Below are positions 35,094 through 47,478 of a DNA stretch of 64,000 bases, one piece after another (the stretch's first letter is position 1; each line of letters opens with the position of its first letter). Source of the stretch: Vermamoeba vermiformis (lineage: Eukaryota; Tubulinea; Echinamoebida); contig JBEWZL010000263.1 in the NCBI GenBank assembly GCA_045837725.1, positions 243,170 through 307,169 of the forward strand, in the 5' to 3' direction. A model generated the notes under the pieces. It did not search any database. It worked only from the letters and a program-made list of their open reading frames with translations, and was not told the origin of the DNA. The position numbers were made by a program, and so were the translations under genes.

Positions 35094-38011
35094 TTACATA
35101 TTTACGAACAATAACGCTATTAAACAACCCACAAAAAATTGCCACGCGACTTGGATGATTTCTTTGTGCGCGTTAGACGTGATTGACAGCCCACTCGGCC
35201 CATCAGGCTGCTTTGCTTGTTCCGCGGGCTCGTTTGTAGGGACCAGCACTTCAGAATGAGGTTCGGCTGCTGGCGGTATTTGACTGGGCTCGGAACTAAC
35301 TGGCTCAGCTTCGGGCCCTACCGAAATTGGTTCTCCAATTGGGATTTGGGTAGGCGAAGCAACGGGACTTTCTACAATAGATAAAGCATTGTTAGTACAG
35401 CATCGGCAATTAGAGTGCAGCGCCATACCTGGACAATTAACGCCCACAGTGCAGTAATTCGCGATCAATACTTGCATTACAATGCTCGTGAATACCACTC
35501 CTCGTTCATTATTCACTTCGCCATCGCTCCAGCCAATGAACTTGAACGTGTTGTTGCCAAGCGATTGAGATCCAGGTGCGTAAAATATTCTGTCGTAACG
35601 ACGTTAATAATATCGTTAAAAATAAGATTATCTTTACCGTTCCATCCTCGACACGCCAGTGATATTCTGTGCGGATGTGAAATAAGTCTGCACATCGTCA
35701 ACGAGCAGGTACAAGCCGAGAGGATTAGTAGCCACTGAAATCTTTCCCAAATTTGGCGAGAGACTTTTTCCTGAAACGGTGCTAAAGAGGCTGTTCTGAA
35801 CGTAGGCCCAAATCGTGTACCATTGCACTGGATCCACTTCTCCCTTGATCGGAATAGTGAAATTTCCGCTCTGAATGTTCGAGAATGAAGTGAATGGATG
35901 CGTGTGCGCTTGATGCTTGAGCTCGACGACCCAACTGATCAGTCGGATTGGGTCGTTAGTCGGGTCGGTGATATTAGCTCTGAATCTGATCACATCGCCA
36001 GCACTGTACATTGATTGTGAGGTCCAAATACTCACTCCAAGCCCTGCGGTGCCAGACACTAACATGACCACTTCGTTGCTCGTCACAGTGCCGTTGGGAT
36101 TGCTCACTTCCACGCGATATCTCGTGCCGTTCATTGCGCTCTGCCACACTACATGAATGCATCAACTGTCAGTCACAGTGCTTTGATCACGCAATTACAG
36201 CTCAGTCTTACATACGACCAGCGATTCATTCGTTGCAAGCGGCAGAGGTTCATCGCCTCTGAACCATTGGTAAGTGAGCGGTGCTAATGTACTAATCAGA
36301 AATGAAATTTCACATTGAATCAATGCTCCGTCTTACCAGCGCCAGTAGCTCCAACAACAAGCGTGTAATTCTTTCCGGTGGGCAATGGAGGCCATTGTTC
36401 GAGCTGTTGGTAGATCACTGGTGCTCTGGAGCCTGTGTAGATGAGTTTGTAAACAGAGCCTGCACGATAATGGTCATTGTCAGTGATTCGATTCCTTATT
36501 TTAGATTGAAAGTATGGATGGTTGTTTACCAGTCAACACGCCCATGTTCGTGGTGTATGCGCCATAAAATGTGCCTCGTTCAGTGAAATAAAGTCCTCCA
36601 TCAAGACCTTGAGTCATCGACAAGCCACCAGCAGTGCCTTTAACAATAGTAGGCGCCCACGTGTTGATTTCATAGGACGTCAAGTTTCTCACCCCAATGC
36701 TGCCATTAATGTCGATGTAACGGATCCAACCCTTGCAATAATCTCCGAAGAACAACTTGTTGTGGTACGTAGCGGGGAATAGAAATTGAGCATCGGTCAA
36801 ATTGCGATAAAATGCGAGCCCGGTGATCGCACAGCCAGTCATACTAATACCTCAATATTAAATATACGATTGATTGCTAACGAAGTAGTTCTTACCCGTG
36901 GTTGTACGCCAATTCTGGATTGGTGTAATTTGTCAGTCTAACGGTAAATCCCTCCACTCTCGGCCAGCCATAGTTCGCGCCTTTTCGATTCAAATTCAAT
37001 TCCTCCCACGCACCTATAATGTACGAGGTTAGCTATTGATGGATCCAAATGTCAATTCACTTGCCCTCTCCAACATCACCGATGATAGTCTGGTCAGTGT
37101 CTGGATTGTATGCGGTCATAAATGGATTTCGGAGTCCAGAGGCCCAAATAGCTCGACGAATACCTATTGGGACGTAATGTAAGTATCTTGTGAATTTCAA
37201 GGTGGTCATACCGCTGAGAGTATTGTAATAAGGATTGTCTTCAGGAATGGTGCCATCAAGATTAATACGAAACACTTTGCCGAATGTTTTGTTCAGATCC
37301 GGAGAAAGATTTTGGTCGAAAATATCACCAACGAACACAAACATCTTTCCATCATTGTCAATCACCAATGAGCCTCCATTGTGCATTCCTGCATCGGTGG
37401 AGTACGGATCTGATTCGAAAATGACGGTTTCACTTCCTTCGAGTGCAACATCACCATCGAGAGTGAAACGACTCACTCGAGCCTTCACTTGAGTGCCATC
37501 AGTCCATGTGTATTGGACGTAGAGCCAACTGTTTGTTTCGAAGTCTGGGTCGAATGCAACACCAATCAAACCTCGTTCATTCCACGTGCTCAGTGTCGTG
37601 ATGGTCAGAACTGGCTCTTTAAGTAATGTCTCGTTTTTAATAACCCTTAGTGCTCCATGCTTCTCGCACAGAAATATTCGACCTGGTAAAAAGCAGTATT
37701 GGTATTTTATTGAGATGGCCAAAAAAGGCGTTTCCTTTCTGAAATATTGCCTATAATTACGGCGTGTTCAAAGCTTATAATATTTAGATAAAACAGATTT
37801 TAAAAATAATTCAAAAATCGTTACCATCCGGAGCAGTACGAATAGAGGTTGGATTTAAGTTCGTAGCGATCACTATAAATTATATTATTAGTATTTAAGT
37901 AAAACCCTGTGTTGCTTGCTTACTTCTGACTTCGAATCCATCCGGTACAACGAGAGCAGCAGTGGCAAACCCTATCAATACTGGCCACCAAATGAACCAA
38001 TGACAGGACAT
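35094..38011 (-). CDS. Glucose/sorbosone dehydrogenase-type surface protein, copy 1
   Basis: The gene starts at the ATG at 38011 (MSCHWFIWWPVLIGFATAAL, a signal peptide) and ends at 35094. The first about 400 residues form a GSDH-type six-bladed propeller: RIFLCEKHGALRVI, ERGLIGVAFDPDF, MHNGGSLVIDNDGKMFVFVG (the HNGG His is the catalytic-base position in soluble PQQ glucose dehydrogenase), FGKVFRINLDGTIPEDNPYY, IWASGLRNPFMTAYNPDTD and IIGDVGEG. Ig/PKD-like beta domains follow (RYRVEVSNPNGTVTSNEVVM; HTHPFTSFSNI). A Pro/Glu/Ser-rich stalk leads to a hydrophobic tail (IIQVAWQFFVGCLIALLFV), fitting a GPI signal or single membrane anchor. The roles of such proteins range from sugar oxidation to ligand binding as in HHIP; neither can be proven here. 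It is the first of three tandem copies. Confidence 0.87.
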
Positions 38012-38151
38012 GATGGTTCCATATGGTTATTAATGATATATTCTCGTGCGTGAGGAGAAAATAATATACCAATATTCGAGATACATCGAGATTGCAAGTT
38101 TAGCTGTTTTTATACCAAAAAATGTTCGATATTATTCATTTACATATTTAT

Positions 38152-41067
38152 TTACACAAACAGCACAATGCCATTGATGAGCAAGACGACAAGTTTGTGC
38201 AATCCATTTTCAATGAACGGCGAGTACGACGATACTAACTGTCGACCCTCATCCGCTGGTTGTAGAGCTGGTTCTTGCGCAGGTTCAAATGTCGCAGTTT
38301 GATTATTAACTGGTGGGAGGATAAGCGGACGTTCCGTGGTTGGAGCGAGGGGCAGATCTGGCCCAATATTTAATATTACTTTTGAAATAATTTGCACAAA
38401 AAGAACTCTTACCAGGGCAATTGATTATTGAGCAGTAATTCGCTATCAATGATTGCACTGAGTTGACCCCGAACAGCACAGCCTTCTCGTTGCTCGTGTC
38501 ACCGTCGCTCCAGCCAACAAACACGTACGTGTCGTTGCCAATCGATTGGGCCCCAGGTGCATAAAATATTCTGTATTGAAGTTAATAAGAGTAAGAATAG
38601 GTTCGATGCTTACCTTTCCATGTTAGCGACACCAGAGATGTTCAGTGAATAGATGGGATAAGTGTCCGCTTCGTCAATGAGCAGTCCTAAGCCAGGTGGA
38701 TTTGTTTCAAGCGTCACAAGACCTAAATTCGGCCTTATGGTCGTTTTGGCATTGATTGACACGACGCTATTGTACACGAATACACTGAATATGTAGCCCT
38801 GCACTGGATCCAGCTCTCCGACGAGTGGAATAGTGACGCTGCCGCCGTCAACGTTCGAGAATGAAGTGAATGGATGCGTGTGTTTCTGATGACTCAGTTC
38901 AATGACCCAACTGACCAATCGAAGTGGGTCATTTGTCGGATCAGTCACAGTGGCGTTGAACTCAATCACGTCGCCAGCACTGTACGTAGATTGTGAGGTC
39001 CAAATAGTCACGCCAAACCCTGTGTCGCCAGACACCAACATGACCACTTCGTCGCTCGTCACAGTGCCGTTGGGATTGCTCACTTCCACGCGATATCTCG
39101 TGCCGTTCATGGCTGCAGTCAACCCTAATTCGAATAGTTAACATCGAGGGCGATTAATTTGTTGCAGTTCTTACATATGCTGAGAGTATTGTTCGCAGCA
39201 CCAGAAACAATGGTGTCATTCTTGAACCATTTGTAGGTTAATGGCGCTAGATTGCGAGGTTAGAGGAATCAAATAGCTGCTAAGGTTTGTGTTCTTACCC
39301 GCGCCAGTAGCACCGATAAAAAGGGTGTACGTCTTTCCGGTGGGCAATGGAGGCCATTGTTCGAGCTGTTGATAGATCACTGGTGCTCTTGATCCTGTGT
39401 AGATGAGCTTGTACACAGAGCCTGAACGATAATGGTCATCGTCAGTGATTCGATTCCCTTATTTTTGATTGAAAGTATGGATTGTTTACCAGTCAACACG
39501 CCCATGTTCGTGGTGAATGCTCCATTATATGTGCCCCGTTCAGTGAAATAAAGTCCTCCATCAAGACCTTGAGTCATCGACAAGCCACCAACAGTGCCTG
39601 TAACGACAACAGGCGCTAATGCGTCGATGTTCGAAGAGTTTAATTTTCTGACGGCGATGTCGTCATAGATGTCAATGTATCGAATCCAGCCCTTGCAATA
39701 ATCTCCGAAAAATAATTTGCCTTCGTATTCTTCAGGAAATAAATACTCCGCTTCGTCTTCTAATTCACTGTAGAACGCAAGGCCAGTGATTGCGCATCCG
39801 GCACTTGTTTACAAATTAGTTTACTGAGACATTTGTGACCATAGATCTGACTTACTTATGGTGATATGCTAACTCAGGATCAGAAGAGTTACTGGCACTT
39901 GGCGAAAAGCCTTCCGTGTACGGCCAGCCATAATTCGCGCCTTTTTGGTTCACATTTAGTTCTTCCCAAGTTGCTGAATAATTTAATCAGTACATTGTCC
40001 TACGCAAGATCTTTGTTGACTTGCCCTCTCCAACGTCTCCAATTATTGTCGTGTCGGAATCCGGATCGTACGCAACCATAAACGGATTTCTCAAGCCGCG
40101 TGCCCAAATGGCGCGATTGATTCCTAATAACAGCATTAGAATAGGTGCAACGTTAGTTAAATAATTGCGAAAGTGTTCGAGGAATCACAATGAAAATGCA
40201 AGTAATTAATTTATAGAATTCTAGATCTACCTTCGAGAGTATCGTAATAAGGATTGTCTTCAGGAATAGTACCATCAAGATTAATACGAAACACTTTGCC
40301 GAATGTTTTGTTCAGATCAGGAGCAAGATTCCGATCGAAAATATCACCAACGAACACAAACATCTTTCCATCATTGTCAATCACCAATGAGCCTCCATTG
40401 TGCATTCCTGCATCAGTGGAGTACGGATCTGACTCGAAAATGACGGTTTCACTTCCTTCGAGTGAACATCACCGTCGAGAGTGAAACGACTCACTCGAGC
40501 CTTCACTTGAGTGCCATCAGTCCATGTGTATTGAACGTAGAGCCAACTGTTTGTTTCGAAGTCTGGATCGAATGCAACACCAATCAAACCTCGTTCATTC
40601 CACGTGCTCAGTGTTGTGATGGTCAGAACAGGCTCTTCAAGTAAAATATCGTTGCTTATGACTCGTAAAGCGCCGTGCTTCTCGCACAAGAATATTCGAC
40701 CTGATTTAAAATTAAAAGTTTAAGTTGTGGGATCTGGATGTGAAAACGGTTCAATGATTATAAAATAGCTAGTCGATTTGTAACTAGATCGTAATATAAT
40801 AAGTTATAAATTATATAATCGAAGATAATTACCATCCGGAGCAGTACGCATGGCCGTTGGATTCAAGTTCGTAGCTATGTCTAAATGCAAGTAAGTAATC
40901 ATAGTAGAGCCAATACAGAATAATAATATTAATTAAATTATTTAGATAATACTGTACGTACGTCTAATTTCAAACCCATCTAATACCACTAAACCAACTG
41001 AGCGAACAGTTGCCGTTAAGGCGACTGTTAACATACACAAACTCCATAATAATCGGCTTCGTGTCAT
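38152..41067 (-). CDS. Glucose/sorbosone dehydrogenase-type surface protein, copy 2 (with a frameshift)
   Basis: The layout is as in copy 1: signal peptide from 41067 (MTRSRLLWSLCMLTVALTAT), GSDH propeller (FLCEKHGALRVI, ERGLIGVAFDPDF, MHNGGSLVIDNDGKMFVFVG), Ig/PKD-like domains (RYRVEVSNPNGTVTSDEVVM) and a hydrophobic tail (LHKLVVLLINGIVLFV) ending at 38152. Against copy 1, one base is missing between 40464 and 40465, in the codons after FTLDGDV. The frame shifts there and the HNGG strand resumes in another frame. The rest of the gene is intact with good splice sites, so this is either a very young loss of function or an assembly error. Parts of the propeller exons and one intron are almost identical to copy 1. 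Confidence 0.8.
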
Positions 41068-41301
41068 TAATGCAATCAACAGCCATATAATAAATAAACC
41101 CAAATCGATAAACTTTTTGATGTCTACCTTTCCTTATTTGGTCCGTGCACTCACCAAGATTAAAAAGGAGATAGGATTTTTCGAAGATTAAGTGCACCTG
41201 TTGAAAAGTTTATTAAAATCGTAATACTCTTGAGTAAAGGGTCAACATATCATACTCGCGCTTTTGTGCACTCTTGGATCCAAGACCCTTTTTGAAATAT
41301 T

Positions 41302-44013
41302 TTAAAAAAGGAGCGCACAGGCAATGTAAAGAAGTGCAGTCACTTGCACAATAGAGCTAGAAGAAACAGCAGCATCTGACGAAATATTGTGAGTTACCAA
41401 AAGTAAATAAATATCGGACGAACTCACCTGTCTCGTAGGCCGCCACCAAAGGGATTTTGTATCCTGAAAAAGTTACGTGATGCTCTGGGCCTTCATGGTC
41501 GTTCCACCCCATAAAATAGTAGGTCTTTCCATTGACGGTTTGGTTTAACGGAGCACGAACCAATCTGAATCACATCTATAAATTTTACGGTTCTCGGGTG
41601 CGTAGAATTGTCTACCGAATTAATATTTACCTTCGCATTCCTTTAACTCCCGTAAGAAGGTTGGGGGTAGGTGTTTCAACGTCGTCGATGAACACGGAAA
41701 GGCCTTCTGGATCGGTATAAAGATCGAACGATCCAAGATCCGGTTGGATGTCGACGTAGATGCTCGTTGACAATCCTTTGGCGTTCGTAGCTTCGTAGTA
41801 AATGCGGTACCATTGCACGGGATCGAGCTCGGCGTCAGTAGGGACAGTGAATTCTCCGCTGGTAACATTAAAAAAGGGTCCCAAGAACGGATGCACATGC
41901 TCTTGGTGATGGAAGACAATCGTCCATGAGGTCGCAAGTGAAGTCTTAGAAGGGTCCTCAGCGGTGCCTGCATGACTCGTTAGTAAGACACACTCTAGTT
42001 CGAGATGCGATTCTTACCGCTGTACTGGATCGTGTCACCAGCTTTGTACGTCAAAGTGCTGGCAGGAGAGTTGATGGTGAGCACAGGCTGGCCTTCAGAG
42101 ACTTTGAGTACAAAGGTGTCACTTCGAGCAGAGCCCTGGCTGTTGGAAACATTGACGTAGTACTCAGTACCATCATCTTGCAATGTGACGGTCACTGCAA
42201 CACATTAAAACAGGTATAATTGGAGCAATCAGCAACACTTACGAAGGTAATGCGTGTCTGAAGTAGCGCCGTTGATCGGTTGATCATTCTTGTACCACTG
42301 ATATTGTAATGTGGCTTTAGAATTGTTGTTAGTTGTGCACTCCCAACTAGTAACGCTTGCCACTTACGTGCTCCTGTAACACCCACGTACAACTTGCTGT
42401 CGGAGTTGCCCGCGGCCAGCGTGGGCAGAGTAGGTTGAGTGTGAATGTATGGCGCGCTAGAGCCCGTGTAGACGAGCTTGTAGAGCACACCTGGTTGCAT
42501 GGTTAATTACGTTGATTTGGTGTTTGAGAGATCTATTACCTGAAGATACTCCTGTATTCACATCCGAAGCACCACTGTGCGTGCCTCGATCGACAAAGTA
42601 CAGGCCACCGTCGGAGCTTTGTGCCATTGTCAACCCACCTTGCAGACCTTGCACGACTTTAGGAGCGAATGTATCAACGTCAGTGTCTGAAGATCTCGCT
42701 GCGTCAGGATTAAAAGCACGAATCCAACCCCCGCAGTAGTCAGAGAAGAACAGATTGCCGTGGTAAGCTGACGGGAATGCGTAATCTCCAGCGACACTTT
42801 GGTATAATCCAAGACCGGCAATGGAACAACCATAACTGACCATCCGTAAGCATTTGTCTGTATTCGAGAGAACATACCTGTGACTATATGCGATCTGGGG
42901 ATTTGTATAATCGGGGTTGCTAGAAAATCCCTCCGCAGGCGAAAAGCCGAAATTGGCACCACGTTTGTTCAAATTGATCTCTTCCCACGCACCTTAAATA
43001 ATGATTTAAGCACAGGTACTAGAGCGATATCTTCGCAGTCTTACCTTCACCAACATCTCCGATCATAATTCGGTCGTTCACTGAATCAAACGCAGCCATA
43101 AAGGGATTTCGCAAGCCTGATGCCCAAATAGCTCTTGCATTTCCTGTGGTCGGCCGATAGTTAGTAAAGAGAGGCACGAGGCTGGACAGAAACTAACCGG
43201 TGGCAGAATTGTAAAATGGGTTGTCAGTGGGAATGCTGCCATCCAGGTTGAATCGCAAAGCTTTGCCATAGGGCAATGTCATGTCCTGGCTATGGCCGCT
43301 GTTGCCGAGATTGCCCACGAACATGAACAGTTTGCCACTACCATCGATGCGGATTGCCCCACCGTTGTGAACTCCGCCGTTTGTGTCGTGTTTGTCCAGC
43401 GTAATAATTATTCTTTGGCTGTCTGCAACCGCAGTATTGTTGCTAAGTGTAAATCTACTGACTTGAGAATAATTTGACCCATTGTAAAACGTGTAGTGCA
43501 CGTAGACATAGCCGTTTGAAGTGAAATCTGGATCGAAGGTAATACCCAGCAGACCCCGCTCATTGTTGTTGTTAATATTTGGGATAGTAAACGCTGGGGT
43601 AGCCAATAATACATCTTTTTCGATAACTCTGACGGCGCCTTGTTTCTCGCAAAGAAATACGCGACCTAATAATTAAATAATTAGTGAACAAATCTAAAGG
43701 ATTTTCTTCAGCGTTGTTATCAAAATACCGCGATGCTAATTATGTAATCTAATTTTACTTCTAAACTTACCGTCTGGAGCAACAGCAAGATCGGTTGGAT
43801 TCAGATTGCCCGCGATTCCTGTTGTGATAACTAATTAATTATATATCCTTGAAATAATATTACCAGATGCTAATGATATGAAAGAACTATAATTAAGATC
43901 CCAAACTTACGGTGCAGTTGAAATCCATCCGGAACCGTTATCTGACCTGCTTTGGATAAAGCAATAAAACAACAAAAGGTTAACCCTAGTATCAATCCGA
44001 AGGTCTTCCACAT
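41302..44013 (-). CDS. Glucose/sorbosone dehydrogenase-type surface protein, copy 3
   Basis: This is the more divergent third member. The signal peptide starts at 44013 (MWKTFGLILGLTFCCFIALS). The propeller motifs are VFLCEKQGAVRVIEKDVLL, ERGLLGITFDPDF, VHNGGAIRIDGSGKLFMFVG, YGKALRFNLDGSIPTDNPFY and RKGANFGFSPAEGF-like strands. Beta domains follow (GTEYYVNVSNSQGSARSDTF; SLATSWTIVFHHQEHVHPFL). The Ser-rich tail with a terminal hydrophobic run (IVQVTALLYIACALLF) is a typical GPI-anchor signal. The exon layout parallels copies 1 and 2, so the array arose by tandem duplication, with copy 3 splitting earliest. No frame disruption was noticed. Confidence 0.86.
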
Positions 44014-44230
44014 ATTTGTTGTAATTCTAATGCAATTTAAATGAAAAATCTTTTCGATCGAGCAAAATTTAAAATGTTTACTGGCCGAAGAAATTTCTCA
44101 CCAGCTCTGACATTCTATAATACTATTCGACGTTATTTCCTTGTCGCGAGTACTCGGAATCTGCGCCGGCTTTATATTTTGGCATATGCTGTCTTGCAGA
44201 GAGTAACTGTAGCGGAACGTTTCGGTTCAC

Positions 44231-46628
44231 TTACGATTCATTTGCCTCTTTTTTCACTTCCGCAGATTGCGCTTCAATCAATCTTCGTTGTAAAGTCATA
44301 TGTTGGTGGTACAGCTCTTCGTACTGCTGGTGGTAGAATGCTTCTTTCTGTCCCATCTTCTGTTTCTGAGCCAACAGTTTCTCCTTCAATCTTTCAATCT
44401 CTCGATCCTTTTCATCGATACTCGAGTGACTAGCTCTGACATTAGGCAGTGCTTGAGGGACTGGCGGGACTGGTGGGGCTGAATGATGATGGTTTGACAG
44501 CGACGAGTTGACGCCCGAGCGAGCTTTGTTCATGGTGAGCTTCGTCAGGAACATGGTAGCCACGGATATGCCTACAATCGTTGTTAATCATAACGAAGAA
44601 ATATGTACCATGCAAAGATACGGACGAGAGACAGCAGCCTCGAGGAGGGAAGAGAAAGAAAAAGAGTATACATTGGACCAACCCTAATGGCGAAAAAGCC
44701 CCAGAAAGTCCTAGTAGCGCGAAGTTATCTTAAAGATCTTCAATGAGCGAGTCGAGCTCAGTTTGAACACACGCCATGACTTGGCAAATAGCGCTCTGCC
44801 CTACAATTAGTTGTTGGTTTCAAAGCACAGTACCGCGCTTACCCGAACATTATTGTGAACCCAAACGAAAGTAGCCAAGACTGCAAGTAGCATCCAGCTG
44901 CTGTAACATTTGTCAAGGTCCACGTGAATAGGCTGCTGTACAAGAATACAGAACCAAGCAAAAATGCAAATAACAGGTTCGAAGAGCTCGCTCTAAAACT
45001 CGTCAGTCAACGAGAAAATTGATGTCGATTTCGTACTTAATGATCGGTGACTTTCGCTTGACAATTGTGAAAATCATGAACCCTATTGAAACTAGAGAAA
45101 AGAACAGAGCGAGAGCAAAGAACGCCCATTCGGAAGGAAATCCTTTTTAAATCTAACGTCAAATTGCAATAACCTTAGTAAGCTTTGCCGTACCATTAAA
45201 CTGAGGTTCAAAATTCCGTTCATTCCACGTCGGAAAAGGGTAAATAACTCTGTTGTCTTCAAATTGAGCCAACGGTGGGCCAATTACAATGCGCGTGCCA
45301 TTGACGAATTGCAGGAAGACGCATGACAATCTGTTCGTGTGATCCACCCCAAAGAAGAACTGCCCCATGAAAGTATTCATATTGATACGTTCCACGGCTG
45401 CTAAGACGTCACTTTGTGAGAAACTATTTGCTGTCTATTATCCAAATGTCAATAAAAAAGTATTGTCCCGTTTAATTCACATTTAAAGTTTACCATAAGA
45501 GCTGTTTGATAAATTTCTCCGGCCATCGCTCCAAATGCAGCGTAGTCATCGGGAATCGAGCCATGTATTTTTTGGTAACTCTGCACGAACTGTCTCGTGT
45601 CACCAAATATTGGATCAGTTGGATATAAAGCAAAGGCGTCAAACTGAAGATCGTTATTACCTTTGGGTTTTTTTTTTCTCGTGGAGCGTTTGCCGGAGGG
45701 GGGGATTATATATTTGAAAGGCAGAAAGGTAAGGAAGCTTGGACTATACTTCTGGACTCGCATCTCCTCCAGCACGTATTGCGCACTTTGGCCGAATGCG
45801 CACGTTAACACAATATCAATAGCTCGTGTCTTCAGATCCTAAATTTTTTTTTAGATTTTCTTGCAGTTTCAATTAGATTTTCGAAGCAACTGCAACGATG
45901 ACCTACTTGTATTATCTCCCGCAGCTCCGTCATGGCTTTATCGTCCACTAAATCAGTAGTGGCACTCCAGTTGTATCGCTGTACTACTAAAACGCCTCCG
46001 GCCTTCGCCTTTCAAGAAGATTAGTTCTGGTAACTTCGAGAAATGGATAACTTACTTGAACATCGGTTAGCTCACCACAGGCCTCCGTAGTGAGTATAGA
46101 TTGCGAAACTATAAACGCGATCTTTTTCGCGCCTTCCAAGCGGAAATACGGAAATGAGACAAGAGGGCATCTCGACGCGGTCGTAACTACGCTCAGTGCG
46201 TATGGATTGCTCTCGATAAATCGCTTTGAGCTCGCTGAAGTGCCTAGTAGAACTCTGGGCTGTCCGCTCAAAAAGTTGGAAACCGGGTTGCTAACATCGC
46301 TGCCAATTGGTCCTAATAGATAATCTACTGTTGGATCATTTGTTAATGTAGCGTAGTTGTCAAGCACGGAGGGTATTGAGCCATTATCGGTCAGTACTTT
46401 CAGCACAAATTGATATTTTTCTCCGCGGATCTCTACTGTCGAGTTGATCTTGGACAACCACAAATTCAGTCCGCGCATCACTTGGACTCCCTGCTGTGCG
46501 CGAGTATTTGTGGAGTTGCCAATAGTAACAGAAATGCCAAGTGTTATCGTGCCAGCAGCAATGTTAGCAAAGCTGTGGTGAACCAAAGCAAGCACCACTA
46601 ATGCTAAGATCCAGCGCCGTTTCGACAT
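44231..46628 (-). CDS. Class C GPCR-like receptor, truncated or damaged in the membrane domain
   Basis: The ATG at 46628 opens a signal peptide (WILALVVLALVHHSFA) and a periplasmic-binding-protein-like ligand domain (ITLGISVTIG, YLLGPIGSDVSNPVSNFLSG, RVLLGTSASSKRF, GGVLVVQRYNWSATTDLV, IDIVLTCAFGQSAQYVLEEM). Membrane segments follow the class C pattern: EWAFFALALFFSLVSIGFMI (TM1), KSPIIK then NLLFAFLLGSVFLYSSLFTW (TM2), CYLQSWLLSFGFTIMFGALF and AKSWRVFKL (TM3). The frame meets a stop at 44711. Only about 150 bp separate this from an exon that encodes the end of a last membrane helix (ISVATMFLTKLTMN) and a coiled-coil tail (EIERLKEKLLAQKQKMGQ) ending at 44231. TM4 to TM6 have no room. The gene is either a decayed receptor or a reduced one. 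Confidence 0.7.
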
Positions 46629-47478
46629 TGGCGTTCACTATTGGTATGTCTTTAAATGTAAATTTAAATGCTAATACAATTTTAGCGCAACATGGGTTTG
46701 GACAAAAGTAAATTATCGCTTTAGATTTCGCAAGTTTTCCGAACGCTAAAAATTGGCATACCTGTTGCATTTAATTTCACTTATGTGCATAATGTAACCA
46801 CCGAACATGGCGCCAGAAGTTATGCTCAGGGAAGCACAAGCACAGCGTGAGTAAAAACAATTTTTAATTGCAAATGCAAATCCGAACCAGATGATAAATT
46901 AAAACAAAACATCGAAGCACTATTTAGTTTACTACTATTAATAAATATTAAGGTATCATAAATTAATAATAGTTGGAAACGTTTTAGATTCAATCAATTA
47001 ATTCAAGTAGATAACGTTGAAAATTGCATAAATTAGGCGCGTTAAGAATTTTCTTTTATGTAAACGTTATGCTCACAAAATATCTTCGCTTACTGAATTA
47101 TTTGCCGCATGATTCTTTGCTGTTGATCGAGAACAAATAACTAGTAAGCACCATTCTACGCATGTATTTCAGCTGATGAAATTACACAACAGCTTGTCAT
47201 ATCTTGATTGGGTTGAAGGGAATGAACGTGATTGAAAGTCCGAACGGTTGAGATCGCCCACGTGCTGCAGCGAGATCTCCAACCCCGAGGTTGTCCGAAA
47301 TCCCTTCCGCCGGGGGAGGCAACTTCGGGAGTCATTGTAAACTAATATTATCACACTGTTCCGGAACGATCTTCCGTTCCGCAGCGGAGGATTTAACAGA
47401 GAGAAGGAAGACATTTTTATCATTATTTGTAGGCCTTGAATGCACTAGAGCTCAACCGAAGCAAGCCCAAATATAACT
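46629..47478. other. 850-bp intergenic region with a GC-richer patch
   Basis: This stretch lies between two divergent starts (receptor minus at 46628, ABC transporter plus at 47479). Most is AT-rich. At 47200-47400 it becomes GC-richer, with short inverted repeats such as GTTCCGGAAC and CGGAACGATCTTCCG. A 14-codon open frame starts at 46807. I see no supported gene; promoters of both neighbours should lie here. Confidence 0.45.

Noticed and set aside
41132-41141. CCTTATTTGG, an exact CArG-box (SRF-type) match 65 bp upstream of GSDH copy 2
   Set aside because: The same string occurs inside an intron at 20815-20824 and resembles the common acceptor wording TTCCTTATTTAG, so it is probably chance.
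46807-46851. 14-codon plus-strand open frame beginning MAPEVMLREAQAQ
   Set aside because: Too short to judge; no downstream exon joins it convincingly. It may be an upstream reading frame.
47169-47423. Minus-strand open frame in the GC-richer intergenic patch
   Set aside because: The translation is rich in Arg/Ser/Pro without domain-like wording, lacks splice partners, and fits GC-driven absence of stops.
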